A stretch of DNA of 64,000 nucleotides from Salinicoccus sesuvii (GCF_042648145.1 NZ_JBHRWV010000004.1:62001-126000); one strand, 5' to 3'. Positions 41,980-51,872 are shown, counted from the stretch's first letter. Notes: generated by a model not told the origin, from the sequence alone. Program-made: numbers and translations.

Positions 41980-43188
41980 TCACGTGATCTGTGTACGATA
42001 GTCTTTTGCTTTGACGAAAAGACCAATTGTAATCATTATACCAATGACTGCGAATATGACGATAACAATCTGGATGGATACCCCGATGCTCGTCAAAATA
42101 CTGACGATGGCGTAGGCAATCGGGTCAAACCCGTTCATCGCCAAAAAGATTAGACTCATAACACGGCCCATCATCCGCCCTTCTGTGATTTCTTGTGCCG
42201 CTGTGAAGAACGGGACGAAGACGAATGACATGGCTGATCCTACGAAGAAGAGCACGATGGCGAGTAATATCAGATGATTAAGGAAACCGAAGAAAAGATA
42301 AAGGGACAATGCAGCAGCCAGACCGTATAGTGTCACCAGTCCCTTTCTTCTGACGTAGAACTTGCCTAAGATCAATGTACCCACAATCATCCCTGTACTC
42401 AAACTGACTTCCATATAGCTCAAGTTGATCGGCGTGCCACCGAGCAAGTCGACAATCAGGGGCATGCCGATCTGCAGTGTACCGAAAATGAAAAAGTTCA
42501 TGGTGATCAGCACGAGAATACCGATCATTAAAAACTTCGATGCCTTCACGTAACTGAACCCTTCCTTTAGATTCTGTACGGGTGTCTGACTGTCTGTCTT
42601 TTCGACTGCCGCCTCCCGTATCAACGGTGGGAACACGAATACTGCTGAGAGACCAACCAGTATGAAAGCGACAAAAAAGCTTGTAGTGACAGAAGACACC
42701 TCCATGATGATGCCAGCTAGCGCCGGACCGATAATGAAACTGATCTGATCGACACCTTGGAAATAGGCATTTGCCTTCTGCAATTTAGATTTCTCAATGG
42801 TTTTCGGAATCATCGATGTACTTGCTGGTCCGAAAAACGCATCGAGCATACCGAACAGGCCACCGATGATAAGCAGCCATACGACTGTCAGCGCACCGTT
42901 AAATAGAAGGAGCGTCAGTATGAGCAGGAGCAGCGCCTGCGACAAATTTGTATAAAACATGATGGTCGTCTTCTTGTACTTATCCGCGACGACACCGCCG
43001 TAAGTCATCATGGCGAGCCGCGGCACTGTAATGGCGATCAGTACGATGCCGAGCATATTGTTCATATCAACGACCCGGATGACATACCACGTGGTGGTGG
43101 TCAGAAACATGCTGAAGCCGACGACCGCAAACAGACTGGCAAAGAAAAGTAGCACGAATGTCCGATTTTTAAATATATTATTATTCAT
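41980..43188 (-). CDS. MFS transporter (enterobactin/macrolide exporter-like)
   Basis: 402 residues, about twelve membrane segments. GGVVADKYKKTTIMFYTN is the loop-2 motif; the arrangement resembles MefA/EntS-type (MFS_3) exporters. ATG 43188 lies after GAGGTGACA; three upstream codons are not needed. First gene of an operon with the TetR regulator. Efflux of a toxic compound is likely, the substrate unknown. Confidence 0.87.
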   Translation of the reverse strand: MNNNIFKNRTFVLLFFASLFAVVGFSMFLTTTTWYVIRVVDMNNMLGIVLIAITVPRLAMMTYGGVVADKYKKTTIMFYTNLSQALLLLILTLLLFNGALTVVWLLIIGGLFGMLDAFFGPASTSMIPKTIEKSKLQKANAYFQGVDQISFIIGPALAGIIMEVSSVTTSFFVAFILVGLSAVFVFPPLIREAAVEKTDSQTPVQNLKEGFSYVKASKFLMIGILVLITMNFFIFGTLQIGMPLIVDLLGGTPINLSYMEVSLSTGMIVGTLILGKFYVRRKGLVTLYGLAAALSLYLFFGFLNHLILLAIVLFFVGSAMSFVFVPFFTAAQEITEGRMMGRVMSLIFLAMNGFDPIAYAIVSILTSIGVSIQIVIVIFAVIGIMITIGLFVKAKDYRTQIT

Positions 43189-43209
43189 TATTGTCACCTC
43201 ATTATTTGA

Positions 43210-43258
43210 CTACCGACCGGTAGGTAGCCACTATATCACGGTGATCTGACTTTCACAA
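43210..43258 (-). promoter_or_regulatory. Promoter and TetR-type operator of the MFS-tetR operon
   Basis: Minus-strand -35 TTGTGA (43253-43258), 17-base spacer, -10 TATAGT (43230-43235). Directly downstream, CTACCGACCGGTAGGTAG at 43210-43227 is a dyad with ACC-repeat half-sites of the kind bound by TetR proteins and covers the start region. Confidence 0.7.
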
Positions 43259-43318
43259 CCCCTTTGTTTCAAATGCTAAAATGATCGTACTTAAGGCTTA
43301 GGAATGATAGTATGTAAA

Positions 43319-43352
43319 AAGCAGGCGGCATCCGTGTAGATGCCGCCTGCTT
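43319..43352 (-). terminator. Terminator of the MDR oxidoreductase gene
   Basis: GCAGGCGGCATC and GATGCCGCCTGC pair around six bases, with an A5 run upstream giving T5 on the minus strand. Confidence 0.85.
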
Positions 43353-43359
43353 CACCATT

Positions 43360-44346
43360 CTATTCATCTTGCATTCTGACGATGATCTTGCCGTTGGTCT
43401 CGTTATCCTTCAACATCTTCAGTCCTTCGGGTAGTGCTTCGCGAGAAAGTATTTTATCAATCACTGGGTCCAAGTCGCCCTTGTCCAGTTGCCCCATCAG
43501 TTCACTTGCCATATGCGCCAGGTTGTCAACGGCTTTTTTAGAGCCGCTGGCGTGCGCAGCACCAAGTGCCACTTCGTGGGTGGAAGGAGAGAGCGTAAAT
43601 GGTTTGATACCACTCATATCTGGTGCCCCGGCAATGTAGGCCAATTGTCCCGAAAAAGCGAGTCGATCGAGGTCTGCCGTTGCTTCGTCCGAGCTGACTG
43701 TATTGAAAATCAAATCGACCCCTTCACCATGCGTTTCTTCCATGATGCGCTCTGTCACATTTTCATTCCTATAATCGATTGCCACATCGGCGCCAAGTGT
43801 CTTCACCCTATCGTGACTGTCTTTAGACGCGGTAGTGAATACAGTGTGACCAAGTTTTTTTGCGAGCTGCACCGCGAACCCACCGACACCGCCTGAGCCG
43901 CCATGAATAAGGATCGTTTCCTTCTCAGCAGCGCTTAGCTTCTGGATGACTGCCTGATACGCCGTCATACCTGCAGTCAGGATGGCGGCGGCTTCATCAA
44001 ATGAAACACCTTCAGGTATCTTTGCTGCCGCTGAAGCATTGACGACTGCCTGCTCAGCAAATGCTCCCGGTTTGCTCAAATCCGTATGGATGGCGACACG
44101 GTCGCCGACTTCAAATGCTTCGACGCCCTCCCCGACTGCCATCACTTCGCCTGATAGATCGACACCCGGCGTGTGGGGATACTGCCATTCAGGGTGACCC
44201 GATTCAACCAGCTTGTAGTCGACAGGATTGAGGGCTGTACTGATCACTTTGACTACCAGTTCCCCGGCTTTTGCTTGGAGATCGTCTACTTCTTCCAACT
44301 TTAAATTATCAATGCTTCCAGACTCTTTGAGTTGCCATGCTTTCAT
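43360..44346 (-). CDS. NADPH:quinone reductase-like MDR oxidoreductase
   Basis: 328 residues of the zinc-free medium-chain dehydrogenase branch. GroES-like N-terminal domain (ALNPVDYKLVESGHPEWQYPHTPGVDLSGEV) and Rossmann domain with ILIHGGSGGVGGFAVQLAKKLG near 142. The cysteine/histidine zinc ligands of classic alcohol dehydrogenases are missing. It probably reduces quinones or enones with NADPH. Single gene divergent from the UvrA paralogue. Confidence 0.87.
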   Translation of the reverse strand: MKAWQLKESGSIDNLKLEEVDDLQAKAGELVVKVISTALNPVDYKLVESGHPEWQYPHTPGVDLSGEVMAVGEGVEAFEVGDRVAIHTDLSKPGAFAEQAVVNASAAAKIPEGVSFDEAAAILTAGMTAYQAVIQKLSAAEKETILIHGGSGGVGGFAVQLAKKLGHTVFTTASKDSHDRVKTLGADVAIDYRNENVTERIMEETHGEGVDLIFNTVSSDEATADLDRLAFSGQLAYIAGAPDMSGIKPFTLSPSTHEVALGAAHASGSKKAVDNLAHMASELMGQLDKGDLDPVIDKILSREALPEGLKMLKDNETNGKIIVRMQDE

Positions 44347-44535
44347 GATTCAAACGCTCCTTTATAATCGTAAGATTAATCTCTTTGTTTGGCAAACTGA
44401 ATTGATTATATTACTATCATTCCCTGAAGTTCCCCTGTCATAAACTATCTGCGCTGGATATTCCACATCTTTTATCGTCTGCTCACGTGTCCTTTTCAGT
44501 TTGACAGGGTAGACTGTACAGAAGAGGTGAAAGTC

Positions 44536-46794
44536 ATGTCGAATATACGCATCAAAGGCGCCAACCAGAATAATCTTAAGAATGTAAGCGTCGATATACC
44601 AAAACACAAACTTACTGTCTTTACGGGACGTTCCGGCTCCGGTAAATCGTCCCTAGTATTCAGTACACTGGCTGCAGAATCGGAACGGTTGCTTAATGAA
44701 ACCTATTCAAGCTATATCCAAAACCAGCTGACTCAATATGAAAAACCAGATGTAGACCAGATAGAGAATCTGCCCGTCGCAATGATTATCAACCAGAAGC
44801 GGCTCGGGGGGAACTCCCGCTCGACTGTAGGAACGATATCGGACATCTATTCGTCTGTCCGCTTACTTTGGTCGCGGATCGGCGAACCATTTGTCGGCTA
44901 CTCCAACATCTTCTCCTTCAACAACCCGAGCGGCATGTGCGAACGCTGCCAGGGACTCGGTTACGTAGAGGATATCGATCTTGATGAGTTGCTCGACTAC
45001 GACCGGTCACTCAACGATGACGCCATCCGCTTTCCGTCATTTAGACCAGACAGTTGGCGCGGCAAACGCTATCTTTACAGTGGGCTGTTCGATAACGATA
45101 AGAAGCTCAAGGACTACTCCAAAGAAGAGATGGAAACCTTCCTTTACACAAAACCAAAGAAACTGAAAGATCCGCCGGACAACTGGCCGAGAACCGCGAA
45201 GTTCGAAGGGCTCGTCCACCGCTTTAGACGCTCATTCCTGCTCAATGATAATTTCGAGAAGAAGCGTTTTATAGAGGATGTGGAACGTGTTGTAACAAGC
45301 CGCAAGTGCCCAGAGTGCGAGGGTAAACGGCTCAACGAAACCGTCCTTTCGTGTAAAATCAAAGATCTGGATATTGCTGACTTTACGCACCTGTCGATTG
45401 AAGAAGCCATCCCATTCCTAAAATCTCTCGATGATCCGAAGTCGGAATATATCATCCGACCGTTACTTGACCAGATGGAATCCCTCGCCTACGTGGGACT
45501 CAACTATCTGACACTCGACCGTGAGACCCCTTCCCTATCAGGCGGTGAGTCCCAGCGGATCAAACTGATCCGTCACTTGAACAGCCCATTGACCGATCTT
45601 GTTTATATCATCGATGAACCGAGTGTCGGACTCCATCCGGAAGACATTGAGAAGATTAATGAAATCATGTGCTCGATCCGCGACAAAGGTAACACTGTAC
45701 TCGTCGTCGAACATGACCCCGATGTCATCGACATTGCGGATCACGTCATCGATATCGGCCCCGGCGCCGGTCAACATGGTGGCGAAGTGATCTTTACAGG
45801 ATCATACGACGCACTCATGGCCTCGGACACTCCGACCGGTACTGCACTGAAGCGATCCCATCAGCTGAAAGATGACCCAAGGACACCACAAGACTTCATC
45901 CATCTCAAGAATATTACCCGGAACAATCTGAATGATGTATCCGTCGATATACCCACATCAGCACTGTCTGTTATCACCGGTGTCGCCGGTTCAGGCAAGA
46001 GTACCCTTATTCGTACCGGCTTCAAAAAAGATAAAGATGCCCTCTTCATCGACCAGAAGCCGGTCCGTGCGTCCAACCGCTCCAATCTTCTGACCTACAT
46101 GGATCTGTTTGACGAGGTTCGTACATTCTTCAGTAAGGAGACTGGACTGAGAAAAGGCATGTTCAGCTACAATTCGGAAGGCGCCTGCCCTGAATGCAAC
46201 GGCAAAGGGGTCCTAAAGACAGAACTCGCTTTCATGGCGGATTTCTCCCAAACTTGTGAAGTATGTCATGGCACCAGGTATCGTCCGGAAGTACTTGAAG
46301 CCAAAGTTGACGGCTATTCCATTGCGGATGTCTTGGCACTCACGGTTGAAGAAGCACTGACCGTCTTCACATCCAGCACCCGCGTAGTCGAACGTCTCGG
46401 CACCGTCAAGGATACAGGCCTGCATTACATGACACTCGGCCAGTCCCTTGATACGCTCTCAGGCGGAGAGATTCAACGCGTCAAGCTGAGTCGCTATCTT
46501 GATAGTGAAGCCACCGGCAAGACATTCATCTTCGACGAACCAACGACCGGTCTGCACGAAGATGACATACCGACCCTACTCGACTGTTTCGAGCAACTGA
46601 TCTCACAAGGCAACACCGTCATCATTATTGAGCACAACCTGACAATGATGACCCACGCCGACTGGATTGTCGATGTCGGACCTGGCGCCGGCGCAAGAGG
46701 CGGCCGCATCCTCTATAGCGGAACACCGCGCGACTTACTGACTATTCAAGAGTCCATTACAGCCAAACATCTGAAAAGATATATAGAACTATAG
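44536..46794 (+). CDS. Short UvrA paralogue (DrrC-like, UvrA2 class)
   Basis: 752 residues against about 940 for true UvrA. Two ABC modules: Walker A GRSGSGKSS (near 33) and GVAGSGKST (near 489); signatures LSGGESQRIKL and LSGGEIQRVKL; Walker B YIIDEPSVGLHP and FIFDEPTTGLHE. Zinc-type CxxC pairs remain (CERCQGLGY, CPECEGKRL, CPECNGKG, CEVCHGTRY). The UvrB-binding part is missing, as in DrrC and UvrA2, which are linked to resistance to DNA-binding drugs rather than repair with UvrBC. ATG 44536 follows GAGGTGAAA. Confidence 0.88.
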   Translation: MSNIRIKGANQNNLKNVSVDIPKHKLTVFTGRSGSGKSSLVFSTLAAESERLLNETYSSYIQNQLTQYEKPDVDQIENLPVAMIINQKRLGGNSRSTVGTISDIYSSVRLLWSRIGEPFVGYSNIFSFNNPSGMCERCQGLGYVEDIDLDELLDYDRSLNDDAIRFPSFRPDSWRGKRYLYSGLFDNDKKLKDYSKEEMETFLYTKPKKLKDPPDNWPRTAKFEGLVHRFRRSFLLNDNFEKKRFIEDVERVVTSRKCPECEGKRLNETVLSCKIKDLDIADFTHLSIEEAIPFLKSLDDPKSEYIIRPLLDQMESLAYVGLNYLTLDRETPSLSGGESQRIKLIRHLNSPLTDLVYIIDEPSVGLHPEDIEKINEIMCSIRDKGNTVLVVEHDPDVIDIADHVIDIGPGAGQHGGEVIFTGSYDALMASDTPTGTALKRSHQLKDDPRTPQDFIHLKNITRNNLNDVSVDIPTSALSVITGVAGSGKSTLIRTGFKKDKDALFIDQKPVRASNRSNLLTYMDLFDEVRTFFSKETGLRKGMFSYNSEGACPECNGKGVLKTELAFMADFSQTCEVCHGTRYRPEVLEAKVDGYSIADVLALTVEEALTVFTSSTRVVERLGTVKDTGLHYMTLGQSLDTLSGGEIQRVKLSRYLDSEATGKTFIFDEPTTGLHEDDIPTLLDCFEQLISQGNTVIIIEHNLTMMTHADWIVDVGPGAGARGGRILYSGTPRDLLTIQESITAKHLKRYIEL

Positions 46795-46836
46795 AAACAA
46801 GGGGGCAGACATATGTCTGCCCCCTTGTTTCTATAG
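46789..46836. terminator. 48-base perfect palindrome between converging genes
   Basis: Two 24-base arms (46789-46812 and 46813-46836) with no loop and no mismatch. It starts inside the last codons of the UvrA paralogue and lies before the end of scrB. Bidirectional terminator by position, although T runs are short. Confidence 0.75.
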
Positions 46837-46862
46837 TAGCCGATATCTGGCACGTTCACTTC

Positions 46863-48302
46863 TTATATATCCACTCTGCCGCTCTCAATCTCCCATACTG
46901 AAAGATCGAAGTGCATATGCCCTCTAATATTTACCGCGTCATCGTCTGTCGGGAAATAGCGGCTCGTTACAACGGTCTCCCCCCCATTGACGAAAATTTC
47001 TACAGATGAACGGTCGACAAAAATCTGCAACTCGGAGAGCAGATCCAGACTGAACGTGCGCTGCTCCGTGTCTGTACCCTCGAACGTCCTTCTTTCAACA
47101 GTAAGCCGATTCGCCACGTAAGAGATGTTCAAAGTGTTCCTGATATCCATCTCAAATGCCTCTTCGACCGGACGGGTGAATGTCAAGAGCATCTCGCTCA
47201 TCGGTGCAATGACTTCACGAAACGCGACATCTTTCTCGAGTTCAAGCTTGGAATAGTGTTTTTTATGGCCTCTTAACTTTTTGAGTTCGGTGACTGGCTG
47301 CTGCACCAGTACACCATTTCTTATTTCGAGCGCCCTTGGTATCGTCAGGGCGTGGATCCAGTTGTTTCTGATTGTCGGATGATTCTGCTCTTGATCATCG
47401 GTCATGCCCATCCAGCCGAGAAGTATCCTGCGTCCCGACCCATCGGTGAAGGTTTGCGGGGCGTAGAAATCAAAGCCTTTGTCAAGTTCCGCAAAGCTGC
47501 CATGCTGGAAAGTATGGTTGCTGGAATCGAACTCTCCAATAAAGTATCCCGCCTGGAACAGGTTGTGGTAGTCATCGCCAGCTGCTTCCAGCCCTTGTGG
47601 ACAGACGATCAAGACGTCCTTATCAGAAAGTGGGAATAGATCGGGGCACTCCCACATATAACCGAAGTCCCGGAGTCCATTCATATCATTGCCCGCAACG
47701 GGACCGATAAATTCCCAGTCCGTGAGATTCTCTGAACGCGCAAGCACTGCTTCCCCTTTAAGTGAAGTATTTTGGGCGCCTAGGATCATTAGCCACTCAT
47801 TACCCGATTTCCAAACTTTCGGATCTCTGAAATGGGGTGTGTAGCCTTCTGGCAGGTGGAGCACCGGCCCTTTCTTGTCGAAATCGATGCCATCCTCTGA
47901 TACCGCCAGACACTGATAGGTGGACCTCTGATCCTGCGCGTCCTTCACGTTGCCTGTATAGAAAAGATAGAGGACGCCGTCATGTTCAATCGCACTGCCG
48001 GAATAACATCCATTCTTGTCGTACCATGCCTCCGGCTTCAGTGCCGCGGGTTCTAATCTCCAGTCGATGAGATTCGTTGAAGTATAGTGCCCCCACGCCT
48101 TGTAGCCATGCGTTGTACCAAAAGGATTCCACTGGAAGAAGATGTGGTAAGTCCCCTTGAAGTAGATCAGACCATTCGGATCATTCGCGAGGCCGACCGG
48201 CGGCATCAAGTGATACTCCAGATGGTAAGGATCGTTGTGAACATACGCCCTGTTGCCTGCGACCGCATCGTTTATCTGGATCTGGATATTGTCTTGTTTC
48301 AT
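46863..48302 (-). CDS. scrB: Sucrose-6-phosphate hydrolase (GH32)
   Basis: 479 residues. Splits sucrose-6-P made by the PTS into glucose-6-P and fructose. GH32 triad: nucleophile in LANDPNGLIYFKG (near 38), FRDPKVW (near 158), acid/base in MWECPDLFPL (near 213). C-terminal beta-sandwich with RSSVEIFVNGGE. It lies 16 bases after scrA. Confidence 0.94.
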   Translation of the reverse strand: MKQDNIQIQINDAVAGNRAYVHNDPYHLEYHLMPPVGLANDPNGLIYFKGTYHIFFQWNPFGTTHGYKAWGHYTSTNLIDWRLEPAALKPEAWYDKNGCYSGSAIEHDGVLYLFYTGNVKDAQDQRSTYQCLAVSEDGIDFDKKGPVLHLPEGYTPHFRDPKVWKSGNEWLMILGAQNTSLKGEAVLARSENLTDWEFIGPVAGNDMNGLRDFGYMWECPDLFPLSDKDVLIVCPQGLEAAGDDYHNLFQAGYFIGEFDSSNHTFQHGSFAELDKGFDFYAPQTFTDGSGRRILLGWMGMTDDQEQNHPTIRNNWIHALTIPRALEIRNGVLVQQPVTELKKLRGHKKHYSKLELEKDVAFREVIAPMSEMLLTFTRPVEEAFEMDIRNTLNISYVANRLTVERRTFEGTDTEQRTFSLDLLSELQIFVDRSSVEIFVNGGETVVTSRYFPTDDDAVNIRGHMHFDLSVWEIESGRVDI

Positions 48303-48318
48303 TATGGTAAAACTCCTT

Positions 48319-49731
48319 TTACGCTTCAGTGATTTCTTTGGCTTCTTTATCGGAGTATCCGAATAGCCACGTCAGAACGAATGCTACAGCGATTGCGACC
48401 AAGTTGACCAACAGATACATGAAGATTTGCTCATTCAGGTAAAGTAATGTCCCAGGAATGACGGTAATCGCCATGCCGGTCCCAGCAAGTCCTGAGATGG
48501 AAGCAACAAATCCGCCAGCCGCCCCGCCGATAAGTCCCATGATGAATGGCTTGATATAGCGCAGATTGACACCGAAAATGGCCGGTTCCGTAATCCCGAG
48601 GAATGCCGAGAATGAAGACGGCAACGCTAGCGCTTTCAGTTTCTTTGATTTCGTCTTTAGACCAACCGCAAGTGTCGCTCCACCTTGTGCTGCCACACTT
48701 GCAGTGATGATGGCATTGTAGGGATTTGCACCCAGCTCATCGAGCAGCTGTATTTCAAGCAAGTTGAAAATGTGATGGACACCGGTGATGACAATGATCT
48801 GGTTGAGACCCCCGATCAAAATACCACTGATGCCAAATGGCCATGCCAACACCGCAAGTGTCGCTTGTAGTATGACCCCTTCAAGCGCGTGGAATATGGG
48901 TCCGATGATAAAGAGCGCCAGTGTAATCATAAGCAAGAGTGTCAGAAATGGTGTGACAATCAGATCCAACGCTTCTGGGACTCTGTTGCGGATGAACCGC
49001 TCTACTTTCGCACCGATGATACCCGCGATGAACGCTGGCAAGACAGAAGCCTGATAGCCAACAACTGGAATGAACCCGGCGAACATAATCGGCTCCCCGC
49101 CGCCTGCAACGTCCCATGCATTCGGTAATGCAGGGCTCACAAGCATCAAACCAAGGATGAGACCGATGATCGGTGTCCCGCCGAATACCCGGAAAGTCGA
49201 CCAGGCGACAAGTGCGGGGAGGAAGATGAATGCCGTGTCCGTCAGAACTTCCGTAAAGAGCAGGAAGTTCTCTGAGATATCGTCTGGAGTGAGGCCAAAT
49301 AATCCGAGAACCTGCTCCTGTACAATAAGCCCGCGCAGACCCATGAAAAGCCCTGTGGCAACAAGAACTGGGATAATCGGCACGAAGACGTCGCCAAATG
49401 ACCGGATGGCACGTTGTATGGGATTGCCTTTCTTAGTCCCTTCTTTTTTCGCTTCGTTTTTCGTTGACCCTTCAAAACCGAACTTGAGCATTTCTTCGTG
49501 GACTCTATTGACTGTACCGGTTCCGAAAATGATCTGATACTGACCGGAATTGTAAAAGGCACCCTTCACCTTATCGATGTTCTCGACTGCTTCCTGGTCG
49601 ATCTTGCTCCGATCTTCTATGATTAAGCGTAAACGTGTGGCGCAATGAGCGACAGAAGAAATATTGTCTTCTCCCCCTACTGCTTCAATGACTGATTTGG
49701 CAATCTTACTATTTTCCGACAACTTCAACAC
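48319..49731 (-). CDS. scrA: PTS sucrose transporter EIIBC
   Basis: 470 residues. N-terminal EIIB with the phosphorylated cysteine in VAHCATRLRL (near 29) and FYNSGQYQIIFGTGTVNRV, then EIIC with about ten helices (residues 110-465). No EIIA, so an external Glc-type EIIA supplies phosphate. Sucrose specificity follows from scrB and the ScrR-type regulator. Trehalose is a less likely alternative. Confidence 0.92.
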   Translation of the reverse strand: MLKLSENSKIAKSVIEAVGGEDNISSVAHCATRLRLIIEDRSKIDQEAVENIDKVKGAFYNSGQYQIIFGTGTVNRVHEEMLKFGFEGSTKNEAKKEGTKKGNPIQRAIRSFGDVFVPIIPVLVATGLFMGLRGLIVQEQVLGLFGLTPDDISENFLLFTEVLTDTAFIFLPALVAWSTFRVFGGTPIIGLILGLMLVSPALPNAWDVAGGGEPIMFAGFIPVVGYQASVLPAFIAGIIGAKVERFIRNRVPEALDLIVTPFLTLLLMITLALFIIGPIFHALEGVILQATLAVLAWPFGISGILIGGLNQIIVITGVHHIFNLLEIQLLDELGANPYNAIITASVAAQGGATLAVGLKTKSKKLKALALPSSFSAFLGITEPAIFGVNLRYIKPFIMGLIGGAAGGFVASISGLAGTGMAITVIPGTLLYLNEQIFMYLLVNLVAIAVAFVLTWLFGYSDKEAKEITEA

Positions 49732-49758
49732 TCCTTTTAGCTAAATAATCTGAATAAG

Positions 49759-49814
49759 GGAATCGATTCCACATTTGTGCAGAAAAAAATGAAAACGAAT
49801 GTTTACGCTTTCAT
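49759..49814 (-). promoter_or_regulatory. Operator and cre region before scrA
   Basis: GGAATCGATTCC (49759-49770) is a perfect LacI-type palindrome. ATGAAAGCGTAAACAT on the minus strand (49799-49814) fits the CcpA cre consensus and lies in a wider dyad GAAAnCG-N8-CGnTTTC that could also bind ScrR. Both ScrR and CcpA control of scrAB is predicted. Confidence 0.7.
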
Positions 49815-49819
49815 TCTTA

Positions 49820-50809
49820 CTATAAACTATCTCTCTCAACAAGCGTAAAGTCAAGCACTTTTTTATCAGATATCTCTTTATCCTCTTCGAGAATCTGAAG
49901 AATAATTTCTGCCGCCGCCGCTCCAGCCTGGGCGTGTGCGTATTCTATAGTTGTCATCGCCGGGTCAATGAAGCGGCTAGTTTCAGAAGAACCGATACCG
50001 ACAATGGCAATATCACCTGGGATACTCAGCCCTTGCTGCTTTATGTATCGCCACGCACCGAGTGCCATCCTATCCGTCGCTGCAAAAACACCATCCAGGG
50101 AACCCGCAGATTCATGCATCATACGTTTCATTGCATCATAGCCGGAATCAATCGAGAAGTCGCCTTGTTGTATCCAGGCATCTTCTATATGAAGGCCATG
50201 TTCGGTCATCACATCCAAATAGCCCTGTTTCCTTAGGACGCCGACCGACCGGTCCGCTTCGTCGACACCGATATAGCCGATATGCTTGTGCCCCTTCTCA
50301 ATCATGAGCGTTGTCATGTGACGCGCTGCCGCATAGTCATCAAAAGTGACTGAAGGGACGCCGGCCATTTGCTGGCCGACGAGGACTACAGGCACTTTGG
50401 ACGCTTTAATTTCATCAAGCAGTGCCTGGCTTGTATTCGTCGCAATCAGGATAATGCCGTCGACTTGACGGTTTTGTAACAGTTTGAGATGCTCAAGTTC
50501 CTTTTCACTGTCTAGGTTTGTACTCGTCAACAGAATCTGGTAGCCGATTGCTTCGAACACTTCCGTCATACCATTTACTGTTCTTGAAGATGTATCCGTG
50601 CTGATCTTCGGCAAGATGACACCGATGATTTTAGTCTTTTTCGTCCGTAGCGACTTCGCATGCTGGCTTGGGACATAGCCCGTCTCCCCGATGACGTCCA
50701 TCACCCTTTTTCTGGCCTTCTCACTGACGTATCCCGTATTATTAATCACCCGGGATACAGTTGTCCGCGACACTCCGGCTTGCTCTGCGATATCATTGAT
50801 GGTAATCAT
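49820..50809 (-). CDS. scrR: LacI family repressor of sucrose genes
   Basis: 329 residues. N-terminal LacI HTH (TINDIAEQAGVSRTTVSRVINN, hinge with SLRTKKTKIIGVILP), then a periplasmic-binding-like ligand domain. It is placed directly upstream of scrA in the same direction and probably represses it in the absence of sucrose-derived ligand. Ribosome site GGTGAAG before the ATG. Confidence 0.9.
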   Translation of the reverse strand: MITINDIAEQAGVSRTTVSRVINNTGYVSEKARKRVMDVIGETGYVPSQHAKSLRTKKTKIIGVILPKISTDTSSRTVNGMTEVFEAIGYQILLTSTNLDSEKELEHLKLLQNRQVDGIILIATNTSQALLDEIKASKVPVVLVGQQMAGVPSVTFDDYAAARHMTTLMIEKGHKHIGYIGVDEADRSVGVLRKQGYLDVMTEHGLHIEDAWIQQGDFSIDSGYDAMKRMMHESAGSLDGVFAATDRMALGAWRYIKQQGLSIPGDIAIVGIGSSETSRFIDPAMTTIEYAHAQAGAAAAEIILQILEEDKEISDKKVLDFTLVERDSL

Positions 50810-50894
50810 TGCTTCACCTGCAGTTCCATTCTTTTGATTTTTATGATGTTTCGACTATAACAGATTTTAAGCAGTTATAGAATAGGATTGGGCG

Positions 50895-51872
50895 CTACTC
50901 CATTGTCTCGAGCAACGCCAGAATCTGCTGTCTAGCTTCACGCCCTTCCTTGATTGGGTAGAGCGGGAAAATATGGTTCATCCACGGATATTCATAGTAA
51001 ACAAAATCCACACGCGCTTCTTTAAGCAGGGAGGCAAATTTTCTTGCATCCGGCAGACAGACTTCCCGTGTGCCCGCAAACATGGCAATCTTCGGCAGAT
51101 CCTTCAAGTCACCGTACATTGGTGAAAGCCTGTAGTCCGATGGATCCGCACCACCCGACCACGCGCGCCCAACATCCTTCAGGCTTGTAACGCTGAGCAT
51201 CGGATCAAGCGCCTGATAGACACCCACCTCTGGATTTTCAACGGAAATATCGAGCCATGGGGACATGAGAATCAGTAATTTCGGCATCGGGTGTCCATGT
51301 GATCTGAGCCACTGGCTGAGACCGAGTGCAAGTCCCCCGCCTGCTGAATCTCCCATCAGCGCCAGCCCTTCTGGATGCGCTTTGGCCAGATCGATATACA
51401 AGTCGGACACCACCTGATAGGCGTCCTTGAACGTATATTCAGGTGTTTTCGGATAGATCGGTACGATGAATTCCATGCCGCTATCCTGGACCATACGATC
51501 TACGAAAAGCCAATGGAACAGTGACGGCTGGTTGATATAGCCGCCCCCATGCAGATAAAGCATGCTCCGTGCCGGCTTTTCTTTCCCGGGCCAGACCCTG
51601 AACACTTTCATGCCATCCTTGTAGAAGACTTCGACTTCGGAATTCATAAGCCCATCAGCGACCTTATGCTCCTTGCGATTTTCTTTGATTTTGGCATCGA
51701 TTCGATTCTGATCCAGTGGTTCAGCACCCGAGTTTACGATTCTGATCACATCCTCTGCCACTCGGCTGCCGATGCTGCCGTTATGGAGGCGGAGTGCACG
51801 CAAGGAATATAGCGTTGCGGTAGCCCCTGCGATAGAAGCCAGGGCTGTTGAAACTTTCAGTGTCCGGTTCAT
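50895..51872 (-). CDS. Alpha/beta hydrolase, HSL-type esterase
   Basis: 325 residues. Possible N-terminal membrane anchor or signal (residues 5-25), then oxyanion motif LYLHGGGYINQ (near 106), nucleophile elbow GDSAGGG (near 173) and the histidine in NHIFPLYP near the end. Hormone-sensitive-lipase-family carboxylesterase; it cleaves short-chain esters. Single gene after scrR in the same direction; the natural substrate is unknown. Confidence 0.88.
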   Translation of the reverse strand: MNRTLKVSTALASIAGATATLYSLRALRLHNGSIGSRVAEDVIRIVNSGAEPLDQNRIDAKIKENRKEHKVADGLMNSEVEVFYKDGMKVFRVWPGKEKPARSMLYLHGGGYINQPSLFHWLFVDRMVQDSGMEFIVPIYPKTPEYTFKDAYQVVSDLYIDLAKAHPEGLALMGDSAGGGLALGLSQWLRSHGHPMPKLLILMSPWLDISVENPEVGVYQALDPMLSVTSLKDVGRAWSGGADPSDYRLSPMYGDLKDLPKIAMFAGTREVCLPDARKFASLLKEARVDFVYYEYPWMNHIFPLYPIKEGREARQQILALLETME

